Positions 33,478-41,466 of a stretch of 64,000 bases of DNA are shown here, one piece after another. Both the position numbers and the translations under genes were made by a program. The notes below the pieces were generated by a model. It worked only from the letters and a program-made list of their open reading frames with translations. It was not told where the DNA came from and did no database searches. The stretch is from NCBI GenBank assembly GCA_019744975.1, contig JAIETP010000006.1, positions 81,563 to 145,562 of the forward strand, given 5' to 3'. Numbering within the stretch: the first letter of the stretch is position 1; each line of letters starts with the position of its first letter. Source of the stretch: Burkholderiales bacterium (GTDB lineage: Bacteria > Pseudomonadota > Gammaproteobacteria > Burkholderiales > SG8-41).

Positions 33478-35454
33478 TTAACGGAAGGTATAACGCGCCG
33501 TCACATACAACATGCGTTCCGGCGCCGGCAGCGCCGAATAAGTCGGGAAGCCGGTGAACACGCCGTACGAGAAGTAATGCTCGTTGAACAGGTTCTGTAT
33601 GCCGGCGGTGAAGCGCCAGTCGGCCTGGTCGTAGGCCAGTTTCAGGTCAACGACGGTATAGGCCGGCATTTTCTGGTTGAAGGTGTTCCGCTCGTCACCG
33701 TCATAACGCTGCTCGCCGGTGTAACGCAACGCGGCATCAATGCGTGCCTTCGGCATGAACTTCCAGCCCGCGCCCAGACTAGCGGCATGGCGCGGCACCA
33801 GCGGTACATCGTTGCCGGCGATCGCTGTGCCGCCGAAGCGGCCGGCTCGGAACTCCGCCTCGGTATAGGTATAACCGGCCGACAGATCGATACTGGATGT
33901 CGCCTGCCAGCGTGCCTCTGCTTCGATGCCGCGACGCTGCGTCGGCGGCAGGTTGCGGTTGGTGAAGGTCGCTGGGTCGAGCAGGATTTCGTTATCCAGC
34001 TCGATTTCATACAGCGCCAGCCGGTAGCGTGCAGTGGCACTGACCGATTCCAACCCGATTTCGCGGTCGCGCGCGGTCTGCGGCTCGAGCAAAGCGACGG
34101 TCGCGGTGAACAGGCTGTAGTTATCGTTGACATTGGGCATGCGGAAACTGCTGCCGATTTTGCCGTATGCCGCCCAGCTGCCGCCGAGCGGCTGGCGCAG
34201 CGCCAGTTCGTAGGCATCAAGATTGCGCTTGCGTTCGGTGCGCGCCACGGCATTGCCCGGATCCGCCACGCCGTAAGTCACGCGCTGGCCACGGGCGCCG
34301 AGGGCGACCGAGGTGCCGCCGGCAAACGTCGTCGTATGCTGGGCGTACAGCGCATCGCTGCGCTGCGTCGCCTGCGGACGGCCGATGACAGACGGTCCGG
34401 CCCTGCCCTGAAAATCCCAGTCCTCGACATCAATGCCGGCCACCAGCGTGTGGTTCATGCCGCCGAACTGGTACGGCAGTTTGGCGCGCGGCGTGAACAA
34501 CCACTGGGTGGATTCCGTTTGTACATTGTTGCGGAAGGCTGTCGCCACAAAAAACGACGAGTCGGTGTCTTTTTTGCGATAAGAAACATTCGCGGCAATT
34601 TCACCGGCACCCAGTCGCATGTTGCCGCCGAGATTCAGGTACCCGCCGCTCAGCAAGGCGAAATCGCCCGGCAGTGCCGCCCGTTTGCGGTTCACCCTGA
34701 TCTGCGCTTCGCTGATCGATCCCGGCAATTCGGAGCGCTGGTCGTCGCCGCCGGCTTTCAGCGTCAGTGCGCCGCGGTCACCGGTATAGCGCCAGTCGAG
34801 CTGGGCGCTGTCGATGCGCACTGCATTGTTGTCGCGATAACCGTCGCTTTCACGATGCGCCATGGTCAAGCGCAGCCCGGTACGTTCGCCGGCGATGTTG
34901 GCGCCGACCCGGACATCACGTGTTCGATAACTGCCGACGCCGGCTTCGACGAAACCGCTGCGGCTATTCGCCGCCGGCGCCTTGGTGATGATATTGATGG
35001 TGCCACCGGTAGCACCAGCGCCATAGAGTATTGCGCCGCTGCCGCGCATGACTTCGATGCGTTCGATGGAGTCGAGCGGAATCGCCGACCAGTTCACCGT
35101 GAGCTGTTCGTTTTCGCTGATGCGCTGGCCGTCGAGCAGCACCAGCGTGTTCTGGTCGCCGAAAACGCCGAAGCCGCGCAGATCCACCTGCAGATTGGGC
35201 GTGCCCGACAAGTCACGGGTCTGCACGCCGGGCAGCATGCGCAACAACTCGGGCACGGTGCTGGCTGTGCTGTTGCGGATGTCTGATTCGGTAATGACCG
35301 TGACGCCGACCGGGAACTGGCGCTGAACATCCGGGAAACGGGTGGCGGTCACAACCACCGGTGACAGTTCACTGGCTGGAGCCGGAGCATCTGCCGCGTA
35401 AGCGGGAATGGCTGCCGCGCATAACGCCGCGGCGATGGGGTGATAACTCTTCAT
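33478..35454 (-). CDS. btuB: TonB-dependent vitamin B12 receptor (BtuB-like)
   Basis: The 658-residue protein has a signal peptide (MKSYHPIAAALCAAAIPAYA), a TonB-box-like SPVVVTATR, a plug domain (ILYGAGATGGTINIITK) and a beta-barrel ending in an aromatic-rich strand. A cobalamin riboswitch lies directly upstream on the same strand, which identifies B12 or a cobinamide as the substrate. The ATG at 35454 starts the signal peptide; an in-frame extension to 35622 reads through the riboswitch and is rejected. No btuFCD or cobalamin synthesis genes are in the window. Confidence 0.93.
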   Translation of the reverse strand: MKSYHPIAAALCAAAIPAYAADAPAPASELSPVVVTATRFPDVQRQFPVGVTVITESDIRNSTASTVPELLRMLPGVQTRDLSGTPNLQVDLRGFGVFGDQNTLVLLDGQRISENEQLTVNWSAIPLDSIERIEVMRGSGAILYGAGATGGTINIITKAPAANSRSGFVEAGVGSYRTRDVRVGANIAGERTGLRLTMAHRESDGYRDNNAVRIDSAQLDWRYTGDRGALTLKAGGDDQRSELPGSISEAQIRVNRKRAALPGDFALLSGGYLNLGGNMRLGAGEIAANVSYRKKDTDSSFFVATAFRNNVQTESTQWLFTPRAKLPYQFGGMNHTLVAGIDVEDWDFQGRAGPSVIGRPQATQRSDALYAQHTTTFAGGTSVALGARGQRVTYGVADPGNAVARTERKRNLDAYELALRQPLGGSWAAYGKIGSSFRMPNVNDNYSLFTATVALLEPQTARDREIGLESVSATARYRLALYEIELDNEILLDPATFTNRNLPPTQRRGIEAEARWQATSSIDLSAGYTYTEAEFRAGRFGGTAIAGNDVPLVPRHAASLGAGWKFMPKARIDAALRYTGEQRYDGDERNTFNQKMPAYTVVDLKLAYDQADWRFTAGIQNLFNEHYFSYGVFTGFPTYSALPAPERMLYVTARYTFR

Positions 35455-35603
35455 GCTGATTTCCTTGATAGTGCGTACCCGCCGTACGCTGGGTGCAACA
35501 CAAAGGAATCGCCGTGAGAGCTGACCGGGAATAATGGCACCCGCCATGAATGACAGGCATATCCGGTAGGCCGCCCTGCGCGACTGTTCCTGACCACGCT
35601 TCA

Positions 35604-35795
35604 GGCCGGTCTCCGGGCTCACAACCTCTGGCGCATCACCTTCCCATCCCCGTGGGGACAGTGGCTATTGATGCGTCATGGCGCTTGTTGCTCTAAGCGC
35701 CGGTTGCTTACCGTTGCGGGGGCAGCACAGGCTTTAGTCATGAGACTTCACCTGTTTCCCGTTTAACCGGCCTCCCGTGAGGGAAAGCCGGCACC
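35604..35795 (-). promoter_or_regulatory. Cobalamin riboswitch
   Basis: Read on the - strand, the core elements appear in order: GGTGCCGG, GGGAAACAGGTGAAGTC, GACTAAAGCCTGTGCTGCC, CCCGCAACGGTAAG, AGCCACTG, GGGAAGG, GATGCGCCAGAGGTTG and GAGCCCGGAGACCGGCC. These match the conserved adenosylcobalamin aptamer. It ends about 150 bases before the btuB-like ATG, leaving room for an expression platform. Confidence 0.95.
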
Positions 35796-35849
35796 TGAAA
35801 CGCGTCCAGATCGTGCCGCTTGCGGTCGCGGCCGTCCTGGACAGGGCGG

Positions 35850-35877
35850 ATTGTAGCGCAGAACCATCACCGGGAAA
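35850..35877 (-). promoter_or_regulatory. Candidate promoter of btuB-like gene
   Basis: On the - strand TTTCCC (35877-35872), a 16-base spacer and TACAAT (35855-35850) precede the riboswitch by about 55 bases. The -35 match is weak. The AT-rich stretch 35875-35920 lies upstream. Confidence 0.45.
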
Positions 35878-36015
35878 AACAAAATTGTTATTCAAAAACA
35901 AATACTTATAAAAACAGCTTTGCACTGCGCTCTTCGTGCAGAGTCAGTGACCACTTCGCCAGTACCAAAGCGGCGCCAGACGTGCCAAGTTACTTTCAAA
36001 AGCGCCCCTTAACTG

Positions 36016-36045
36016 TTGACCCGCCAAGATTTTCCCCACTATAGT
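36016..36045 (+). promoter_or_regulatory. Sigma-70 promoter of the zapB-like/zapA operon
   Basis: TTGACC (36016-36021), an 18-base spacer and TATAGT (36040-36045) form a good promoter. The ATG at 36052 lies only 7 bases after the -10 box, where transcription would begin, so the mRNA may be leaderless. Confidence 0.65.
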
Positions 36046-36051
36046 GCGCGC

Positions 36052-36252
36052 ATGGAAGCCGAACTCAAGGCCCTGGAGGACAAACTCGCGCAATTTGTCG
36101 AGATCAACCAGCGGCTACGCGACGATACGCAACGACTGCGTCAGGAACTGGCTTCGACCCTCCATCGCAACAAACAACTCGAAGAAAAAATCACCGCCGC
36201 GAGCGATCGTCTGGAGCAGATCGTCAAACAAATTCCCGCCGAGGAAACATGA
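36052..36252 (+). CDS. Small coiled-coil cell-division-associated protein (TIGR02449/ZapB-like)
   Basis: The 66-residue protein is almost entirely a heptad-patterned helix (MEAELKALEDKLAQFVEINQ and onward, rich in Glu, Gln, Arg and Leu). Length and position directly before zapA fit the TIGR02449 family, thought to act in the divisome like ZapB. The ATG at 36052 is favoured over a TTG at 36016, which falls in the promoter. No Shine-Dalgarno sequence is present. The end overlaps zapA (ATGA). Confidence 0.85.
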   Translation: MEAELKALEDKLAQFVEINQRLRDDTQRLRQELASTLHRNKQLEEKITAASDRLEQIVKQIPAEET

Positions 36253-36557
36253 GCGCCGACCCAAAGGGTTTGCAGATCAACATCATGGGGCGCGAATTTC
36301 GCGTCGCTTGTGCGGAACATGAGCAAAAAGGTTTGCTCGAAGCCGTTGAATACCTGAACAGCAAAATGCAGGAAATCCGTGATCGCGGCAAAGTCATCGG
36401 CCTCGAACGCGTCGCCATCATGGCCGCGCTGAATATCACGCACGAATTCCTCTCGATGAAGGTCGGCGGCTTTGACATCGCGGAAACCAAGCGTAGAATT
36501 CAACGCATGGAAACGGCCATCGATCAGGCGATGGCGGAGCAAGCCAAGCTGTTCTAG
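36249..36557 (+). CDS. zapA: Cell division protein ZapA
   Basis: The 102-residue protein has an N-terminal beta-strand head (GLQINIMGREFRVACAEHEQ) and a C-terminal coiled coil, as in ZapA, which bundles FtsZ filaments at midcell. Length is normal for the family. It is co-translated with the preceding coiled-coil gene through a 4-base overlap and is followed by the 6S RNA gene, a conserved arrangement in beta- and gammaproteobacteria. Confidence 0.93.
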   Translation: MSADPKGLQINIMGREFRVACAEHEQKGLLEAVEYLNSKMQEIRDRGKVIGLERVAIMAALNITHEFLSMKVGGFDIAETKRRIQRMETAIDQAMAEQAKLF

Positions 36558-36638
36558 ATTCACCTCGCAGTGTGTTTCGCGAAATCTGTTCTGCTGGGCT
36601 TCCCGCAGTTTTTCCCTGACGGTGTTCCGTTCAACGTT

Positions 36639-36813
36639 TCCCCTGCGGTGTTTGTTCAGGCCATATACTCTTTGAGCCAATAACATCGCTCTGGTCGCCG
36701 ACCACAGCAGTTTCGGTGTGCACGTCCCACGCGGATGAGCCTGAAGAAACTCGGAAGGTGGCCGCCTTGAACCCTAGGTTCAGGATGCTGGTCTGCGACG
36801 GCACATGCGGGGG
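36639..36813 (+). ncRNA. ssrS: 6S RNA
   Basis: The 3' half contains CCTTGAACCCTAGGTTCAGG then GGTCTGCGACGGCAC, closely matching the conserved 6S 3' strand. The 5' part has GGCC-ATATACTC-TTTGAGCC, comparable to the Escherichia coli CCTGAGCC segment. The ends CCCCTGCGGTGT and CACATGCGGGGG pair as the closing stem. Position after zapA and the ~175-nt size fit. 6S RNA binds sigma-70 RNA polymerase as a promoter mimic. Exact ends are estimated. The 80 bases between zapA and this gene hold nothing recognisable. Confidence 0.9.
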
Positions 36814-36824
36814 ACCCCACAATC

Positions 36825-36848
36825 AATGCGGCCTGGCCGCATTTTTTA
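36825..36848 (+). terminator. Rho-independent terminator after 6S RNA
   Basis: AATGCGGCC and GGCCGCATT form a stem followed by TTTTT, 12 bases after the 6S 3' end. Confidence 0.85.
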
Positions 36849-36873
36849 TGTGCAGCATTTACGGGTATTAAAG

Positions 36874-37326
36874 ATGCGCTACTGGCTGATCAAATCCGAA
36901 CCCGATGCCTACAGCATTGATGACCTCGCCCGCGATAAAACCACGCCGTGGACGGGCATCCGCAATTATCAGGCGCGCAATTTCATGCGTGACCAGATGA
37001 AAGTCGGCGACCAGGCCTTCTTTTATCACTCCAACTGCGACGAGCCGGCCATTGTCGGCATTGCCGAAGTCGGGGCAACAGCCTATCCCGATGCCACGCA
37101 GTTCGACCGCAAGCACAAATATTTCGACGAAAAAGCCACGCGCGAAACCCCGCGCTGGGTGCATGTCGATTTCCGTTTTGTCAAAAAGACCAAACCGGTC
37201 ACGCTGGCAGAACTTCGCGGGCACAAGGCACTGGCCAGAATGCAGCTGCTCGCCCGCGGCAACCGGCTGTCGATCACGCCGGTGGATCCCGATGCGTGGA
37301 AGTACATCCTCACGCTGATGAAGTGA
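36874..37326 (+). CDS. EVE domain-containing protein
   Basis: The 150-residue protein is a complete EVE (PUA-like) domain: MRYWLIKSEPDAYSIDDLA, WTGIRNYQARNFMRDQMKVG, FYHSNCDEPAIVGIAEV and a late aromatic WVHVDFRF. EVE proteins recognise modified bases in nucleic acids; the biological target of this housekeeping type is not settled. The ATG at 36874 is used; a start at 36805 would lie within the 6S RNA. The gene commonly follows ssrS in betaproteobacteria. Confidence 0.92.
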   Translation: MRYWLIKSEPDAYSIDDLARDKTTPWTGIRNYQARNFMRDQMKVGDQAFFYHSNCDEPAIVGIAEVGATAYPDATQFDRKHKYFDEKATRETPRWVHVDFRFVKKTKPVTLAELRGHKALARMQLLARGNRLSITPVDPDAWKYILTLMK

Positions 37327-37342
37327 CTCGGACCTGACACCG

Positions 37343-38140
37343 ATGCTCGAATGGTGGTGGGCTTACCTCGCGCTCGGCGCCTTTGTCGGTTTTTTTGCCG
37401 GCCTGCTCGGCATCGGCGGCGGTGCAGCGATGGTACCGGTGCTGGCCTTCATCTATGCCGCCAAGGGCTTTGATCCGGCGCAGGTCGTGCATCTCGCACT
37501 GGGCACCTCGATGGCGACCATCCTGTTCACTTCCATTTCCAGTGTCCGTGCGCACCAGCGCCATGGCGCGGTGGACTGGCAGATCGTACGCCGCATGGCG
37601 CCGGGTATCGTCATCGGCACCTTCAGCGGCGCATTGCTGGCCAGCGCGCTGGACGTCCGTTTGCTGGCCATCGTGTTTACGCTGCTGATTTATTACATCT
37701 CGGCGCAGATGTTTTTTGGCAAGAAACCCGCGTCGGGTGCCATGCCTCTGACGAGTGCGGGGCTGAACCTGGCGTCGGGCCTGATCGGAGTGATCTCCAG
37801 CCTGACCGCCACCGGCGGCGCCGCGCTGGTCGTCGCCTGGCTGGTCAAGCGCGGCATCGCGATCCACCAGGCCATTGGTTCCGCCGCAGCCATCGGCTGG
37901 CCGCTCGCTGCCGCAGGTACCGCCGGCTTTCTGATGACCGGCATCGGACAGCCGGGAATTCCCGCCTACAGCCTGGGATTCATCTATCTGCCCGCGCTGG
38001 CAGGCATCGTCATTGCCAGCATGCTGCTGGCGCCGCTGGGCGCCCGCCTCGCCCATCGCACACCCGGTGCACTGCTGAAAAAAATCTTTGCTGTGCTGTT
38101 GTTTACGCTGGCGACTAAAATGTTGATCAGCTTCTTTTAG
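37343..38140 (+). CDS. TauE/SafE-family sulfite/organosulfur exporter
   Basis: The 265-residue protein has about eight membrane helices. GAFVGFFAGLLGIGGGAAMVP and the matching second repeat ASGLIGVISSLTATGGAALVV are the duplicated glycine-rich motifs of the TauE/SafE (DUF81) family, which exports sulfite, sulfoacetate or similar anions. It starts 16 bases after the EVE gene and may be co-transcribed with it. Substrate unknown. It ends beside an 8-bp repeat hairpin. Confidence 0.9.
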   Translation: MLEWWWAYLALGAFVGFFAGLLGIGGGAAMVPVLAFIYAAKGFDPAQVVHLALGTSMATILFTSISSVRAHQRHGAVDWQIVRRMAPGIVIGTFSGALLASALDVRLLAIVFTLLIYYISAQMFFGKKPASGAMPLTSAGLNLASGLIGVISSLTATGGAALVVAWLVKRGIAIHQAIGSAAAIGWPLAAAGTAGFLMTGIGQPGIPAYSLGFIYLPALAGIVIASMLLAPLGARLAHRTPGALLKKIFAVLLFTLATKMLISFF

Positions 38141-38237
38141 TGACCAGGTAATTGCGTGATTAGGTGATTAAGGAATTAAGTGATTGGGGCCCAGGCAGCA
38201 TCGTTCTCAATCACCTAATCACCTAATCACTTAATCA
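38141..38237. repeat. 8-bp repeat hairpin between convergent genes
   Basis: Direct units GTGACCAG, GTAATTGC, GTGATTAG, GTGATTAA, GGAATTAA and GTGATTGG, a ~26-base centre, then inverted units AATCACCT (twice), AATCACTT and AATCACC. It fills the gap between the TauE-like and CaiB-like 3' ends and could act as a bidirectional terminator. Confidence 0.88.
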
Positions 38238-38242
38238 CCGCC

Positions 38243-39466
38243 CTAAACCGCTCCAGCCGCCTTCAACGCGGTAATCTCCGCATCGGTTTTTTTCAAAACC
38301 GTGCGCAATATCTCATCCGTATGCTGTCCCACCACCGGCGGCGGAATGTCGTGCGTCAGCGGTGTGCCGGAAAATTTCATCGGGCTCGCGACCAGCGATA
38401 CCTTGCCCGCCGCCGCGTGCGGCAATTCGAATTTCATGCCACGCGCGATCACCTGCGGCTCTTCAAACACTTCCTTGATGGTATTGATCGGCCCGTTGGC
38501 GACACCTGCATCGTCGAGCAGTTGGACCCATTCCCTGGTCGTGCGCTTTTCGAAAACCTCGTTCAACAGCCGTGTGATCTCGATGCGGTTTTTCACGCGC
38601 TCGGCATTGACCGCAAACCGCGGATCCTTGGGCAGATGGGCGCAACCTGCCGTCTCGCAAAACTTGTTGAACAGGTTGTCGTTACCGCAGGCGAGGATGA
38701 TGGCGCCGTCTTTGGTCGCAAAGGTCTGATAGGGCACGATGTTCGGATGTGCGTTGCCGATGCGCGTCGGCGATTCGCCGGTGGCAAAGTAGTTCATCGC
38801 TTGATTGGCAAGGAAAGCGACACAGCTGTCGAGCAAGGCAACATCAATCCACTGCCCCTTGCCGGTGACCGCGCGATGGGCCAGCGCCGCGCAGATCGCG
38901 ATGCTGGCGTACATGCCCGTGGTCATGTCGATGATCGGGATGCCGACGCGCTGCGGACCGCCGCCGGGCATGCCGTCGGCTTCGCCGGTGATACTCATCA
39001 GCCCGCCCATGCCCTGTGCCATGAAATCGTAACCGGGGCGATCCTTGTACGGGCCGGTCTGGCCGAAACCGGTGACCGAGCAGTAGATCAGGCCGGGGTT
39101 GAGTTTGGCGAGGTCGTCATAACCCAGACCGTAACGCGCCAGATCGCCCACCTTGTAGTTCTCCACCAACACGTCAACGCCTTTCGCCAACTCGCGCACC
39201 AGTTGCTGGCCCTCGGGCTTGCTCAGGTTCACCGTGATCGATTTTTTGCCGCGATTGGCGGCGCAGAAATAGGCGCCCTCCTTCGTTTCATTGCCCTGTT
39301 CGTCCTTGAGGAAAGGCGGGGCATAGGCGCGCGAATCATCGCCCTTGCCGGGACGCTCCACCTTGATCACCTCGGCGCCAAGGTCGGCGAGGTTCTGTGC
39401 GGTCCATGGTCCTGCGAGCACGCGGGAGAGGTCCAGTACTTTGATATGCGATAAGGGTCCGGCCAT
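38243..39466 (-). CDS. CaiB/BaiF family CoA transferase
   Basis: The 407-residue class III CoA-transferase has IKVLDLSRVLAGPWTAQNLADLGAEVIKVE at the start in outline (first 30 residues), FCAANRGKKSITVNL, VENYKVGDLARYGL, PGYDFMAQGMGGLM and the catalytic-Asp segment IIDMTTGMYAS, all typical of formyl-CoA/succinyl-CoA transferases. It moves CoA between carboxylic acids; the acids here are unknown. It lies downstream of an enoyl-CoA hydratase and may share its operon across a REP-like element. Confidence 0.92.
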   Translation of the reverse strand: MAGPLSHIKVLDLSRVLAGPWTAQNLADLGAEVIKVERPGKGDDSRAYAPPFLKDEQGNETKEGAYFCAANRGKKSITVNLSKPEGQQLVRELAKGVDVLVENYKVGDLARYGLGYDDLAKLNPGLIYCSVTGFGQTGPYKDRPGYDFMAQGMGGLMSITGEADGMPGGGPQRVGIPIIDMTTGMYASIAICAALAHRAVTGKGQWIDVALLDSCVAFLANQAMNYFATGESPTRIGNAHPNIVPYQTFATKDGAIILACGNDNLFNKFCETAGCAHLPKDPRFAVNAERVKNRIEITRLLNEVFEKRTTREWVQLLDDAGVANGPINTIKEVFEEPQVIARGMKFELPHAAAGKVSLVASPMKFSGTPLTHDIPPPVVGQHTDEILRTVLKKTDAEITALKAAGAV

Positions 39467-39507
39467 GATGATTCCTGAAAATAATTAACTAAAAAATAAA
39501 CGAAAAA

Positions 39508-39565
39508 CCGTTCGGGCTGAGCCTGTCGAAGCCCTGCTGCCCTTCGACAAGCTCAGGGCGAACGG
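39508..39565. repeat. REP-like palindrome
   Basis: CCGTTCG-GGCTGAGCCTGTCGAAG on the left pairs with CTTCGACAAGCTCAGGG-CGAACGG on the right around a short loop. Related imperfect palindromes are widespread in proteobacterial intergenic regions. The rest of the 154-base gap shows no gene. Confidence 0.85.
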
Positions 39566-39620
39566 GGTTGGTTTATCACGCTTGTAACTAAGCGCTTAGA
39601 GATAAACTAGCGCCCGCGCT

Positions 39621-40406
39621 TTAACGTCCTTGAAATTTTGGCTTTTGCTTGTTGATGAACGCATCGTAACCGATGCGGTAATCGTCGGTATCGAAGTAAT
39701 CGAAATTGGCGTCGATTTCGGCGGCGCTCAGCGGCGCCGGCTGCGGCGCCAGGCGACGGATGAACTGTTTGTGCCAGCGCGCGACCAGCGGTGCGCCGGC
39801 GCAGATACGTTGTACCGTCGCCTCGGTTTCAGCAGCGAGTTCGCCATCCGGCACCAGCCGCGTCAGCAAACCCTTGGCTTCCGCTTCCTCCGCGCCCCAC
39901 ATCCGGCCTTCGACCAGGATTTCCAGCGCCACCGCGCGCCCGACCAGCGGCAGCAGCGCGGCGAGTTCGTCCCAGGCGATGGCAAACCCCACGCGGTTGA
40001 TCGGCACACCGAAACGCGCACTGTGCCCGGCGATGCGCAAATCGCACTGGCAGGCCAGCTCCAGGCCACCGCCGGCGCAGGCGCCGTGGATCATCGCCAC
40101 CGTCGGGTGCCGGCATTCGCCCACAGCGCGCAAGGCGCCGTACACCAGTTCACGGTGATAGGCCTTGCCCTGCGCCGCGGTATTGCGCACTGTCGCAAAC
40201 TCCGCCATGTCGGCGCCGGCTGCAAACGCCGCCGTGCCGGCGCCGCGCAGCACCACGCAGCGCAGGGTATCGTCAGCCGACAGCCGCCGAATCACCGCGG
40301 TGAGTTCGCGCCACATCGCGACCGTCAGTGCATTGCGTTTGGGGGGATTGGACAACGCGACCGTGGCCACCGGGCCCTCGCGTGTCAGAAAAATTTCGCC
40401 GCTCAT
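39621..40406 (-). CDS. Enoyl-CoA hydratase/isomerase family protein
   Basis: The 261-residue crotonase-fold enzyme has the oxyanion-hole motif AFAAGADMAEF, the second GACAGGGLELACQCDLRIA, and ARFGVPINRVGFAIAWDELAALL. Its C-terminal tail DTDDYRIGYDAFINKQKPKF matches that of the paralogue at 54390. It likely acts on a short or branched enoyl-CoA. It follows azlD by 9 bases on the same strand, so both could be one transcript with the dehydrogenase upstream. Confidence 0.9.
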   Translation of the reverse strand: MSGEIFLTREGPVATVALSNPPKRNALTVAMWRELTAVIRRLSADDTLRCVVLRGAGTAAFAAGADMAEFATVRNTAAQGKAYHRELVYGALRAVGECRHPTVAMIHGACAGGGLELACQCDLRIAGHSARFGVPINRVGFAIAWDELAALLPLVGRAVALEILVEGRMWGAEEAEAKGLLTRLVPDGELAAETEATVQRICAGAPLVARWHKQFIRRLAPQPAPLSAAEIDANFDYFDTDDYRIGYDAFINKQKPKFQGR

Positions 40407-40415
40407 GCCGCGATT

Positions 40416-40757
40416 TTAAATGATGACTGTGCGCACATAACCCGCGGCCATGAAAAATCCGACGCCACAGACCAGACCGACAAACATGTTGCGGCGGGCC
40501 AGGCGCCAGGCGATGAAAGCCACGGCACAGGCCAGCAGGCGGTCCATCAGCGCGGTCTGCGCCAGCAGGCCCGAAGGCGCGACGATGATGCGCGCGACCA
40601 ATCCGGCGACCAGCGCGTAGGCCACGCAGGACACCCACTCGAACATCGCGCTTTGCGGATTGAGCCGGCCCGACAGCAACACGCCGAGCCCGCGCCACAG
40701 CCAGGTGGCGAGCCCGCAGGCCAGGATCATCAGGCCGATGTCAGTGGCGGTTGGCAT
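40416..40757 (-). CDS. azlD: AzlD-family branched-chain amino acid exporter subunit
   Basis: The 113-residue protein has four hydrophobic segments and the family pattern ATWLWRGLGVLLSGRLNP and VSCVAYALVAGLVARIIV. AzlD partners AzlC (BrnF/BrnE system) to export branched-chain amino acids. The ATG at 40757 overlaps the azlC end by 17 bases, and an upstream extension to 40850 lies inside azlC and is rejected. Confidence 0.85.
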   Translation of the reverse strand: MPTATDIGLMILACGLATWLWRGLGVLLSGRLNPQSAMFEWVSCVAYALVAGLVARIIVAPSGLLAQTALMDRLLACAVAFIAWRLARRNMFVGLVCGVGFFMAAGYVRTVII

Positions 40758-41466
40758 GTGCCCTCTGCAATAAATACGCAGCCGTTCCACCAATAAACCC
40801 CGCACCGAGCAGGCTCCAGCCGGGTGCAACGGCATGCAGCAGCAGCGCAACTGCCGCGCCGCAGACCAATGCGGTGATCGACGCCTTCGAGCGCGCCTCG
40901 CCGACCAGGGTCACAAAAAAATACAAAGGGGTCAGCAGTGCCAGGCCAAAACGCGCCAACGGCGGCAACGCGCCGATCAGCAACTGCCCGATGACTGCGC
41001 ACACGGCAGCGGCGCCGATGCACACCGCGGAAAATCCGATGAAGTACTGCCAGCGCGCTTCCAGGTCTTCAAGGTCGCGGTCTTCGAAGCGACGGATCGC
41101 CACCGCCCAGGTGGTCATCGACACCAGTTGCGCCGCCAGCAGGAACTGCCACAGCCGGCGCTTGCTGCTGCCGTCGCGCATCAGCGGCATCAGGGTCAGC
41201 GTCATCGGGAAAAACCGCGCGGCGCTCAGCGACACCGCCAGCACTGTCGCCAGCACTGCGGCGCCGCCGGCCTGCATTTCCATCAGCACCAGTTGTCCGG
41301 GCAGCGCCCAGATGGCGAAAGTCGCCGCCAGTGTCAGCCATACCGGGTAGCCGGCATCGGCGGCCAGTGAACCATAACCGAGGAAGCCCGCGCCCAGCAC
41401 GGCAGCAGGCACGCCCAGTGCTTCGCGCGCACCGGTGCCGAAGGCGCGTCTGCCGTCGACAGTCAA
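40741..41466 (-). CDS. azlC: AzlC-family branched-chain amino acid exporter subunit
   Basis: The 241-residue membrane protein has GAREALGVPAAVLGAGFLGYG, an N-terminal segment typical of AzlC, and FAIWALPGQLVLMEMQAGG. With AzlD it would form a branched-chain amino acid exporter. The only plausible start is the TTG at 41466, which overlaps the upstream TGA (TTGA), suggesting coupled translation. Context with CoA-thioester enzymes suggests a branched-chain metabolic link, though this is inference. Confidence 0.85.
   Translation of the reverse strand: MTVDGRRAFGTGAREALGVPAAVLGAGFLGYGSLAADAGYPVWLTLAATFAIWALPGQLVLMEMQAGGAAVLATVLAVSLSAARFFPMTLTLMPLMRDGSSKRRLWQFLLAAQLVSMTTWAVAIRRFEDRDLEDLEARWQYFIGFSAVCIGAAAVCAVIGQLLIGALPPLARFGLALLTPLYFFVTLVGEARSKASITALVCGAAVALLLHAVAPGWSLLGAGFIGGTAAYLLQRAHANRH

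Noticed and set aside
35455..35622. N-terminal extension of the BtuB-like protein
   Set aside because: It reads through the riboswitch; the signal peptide begins at 35454.
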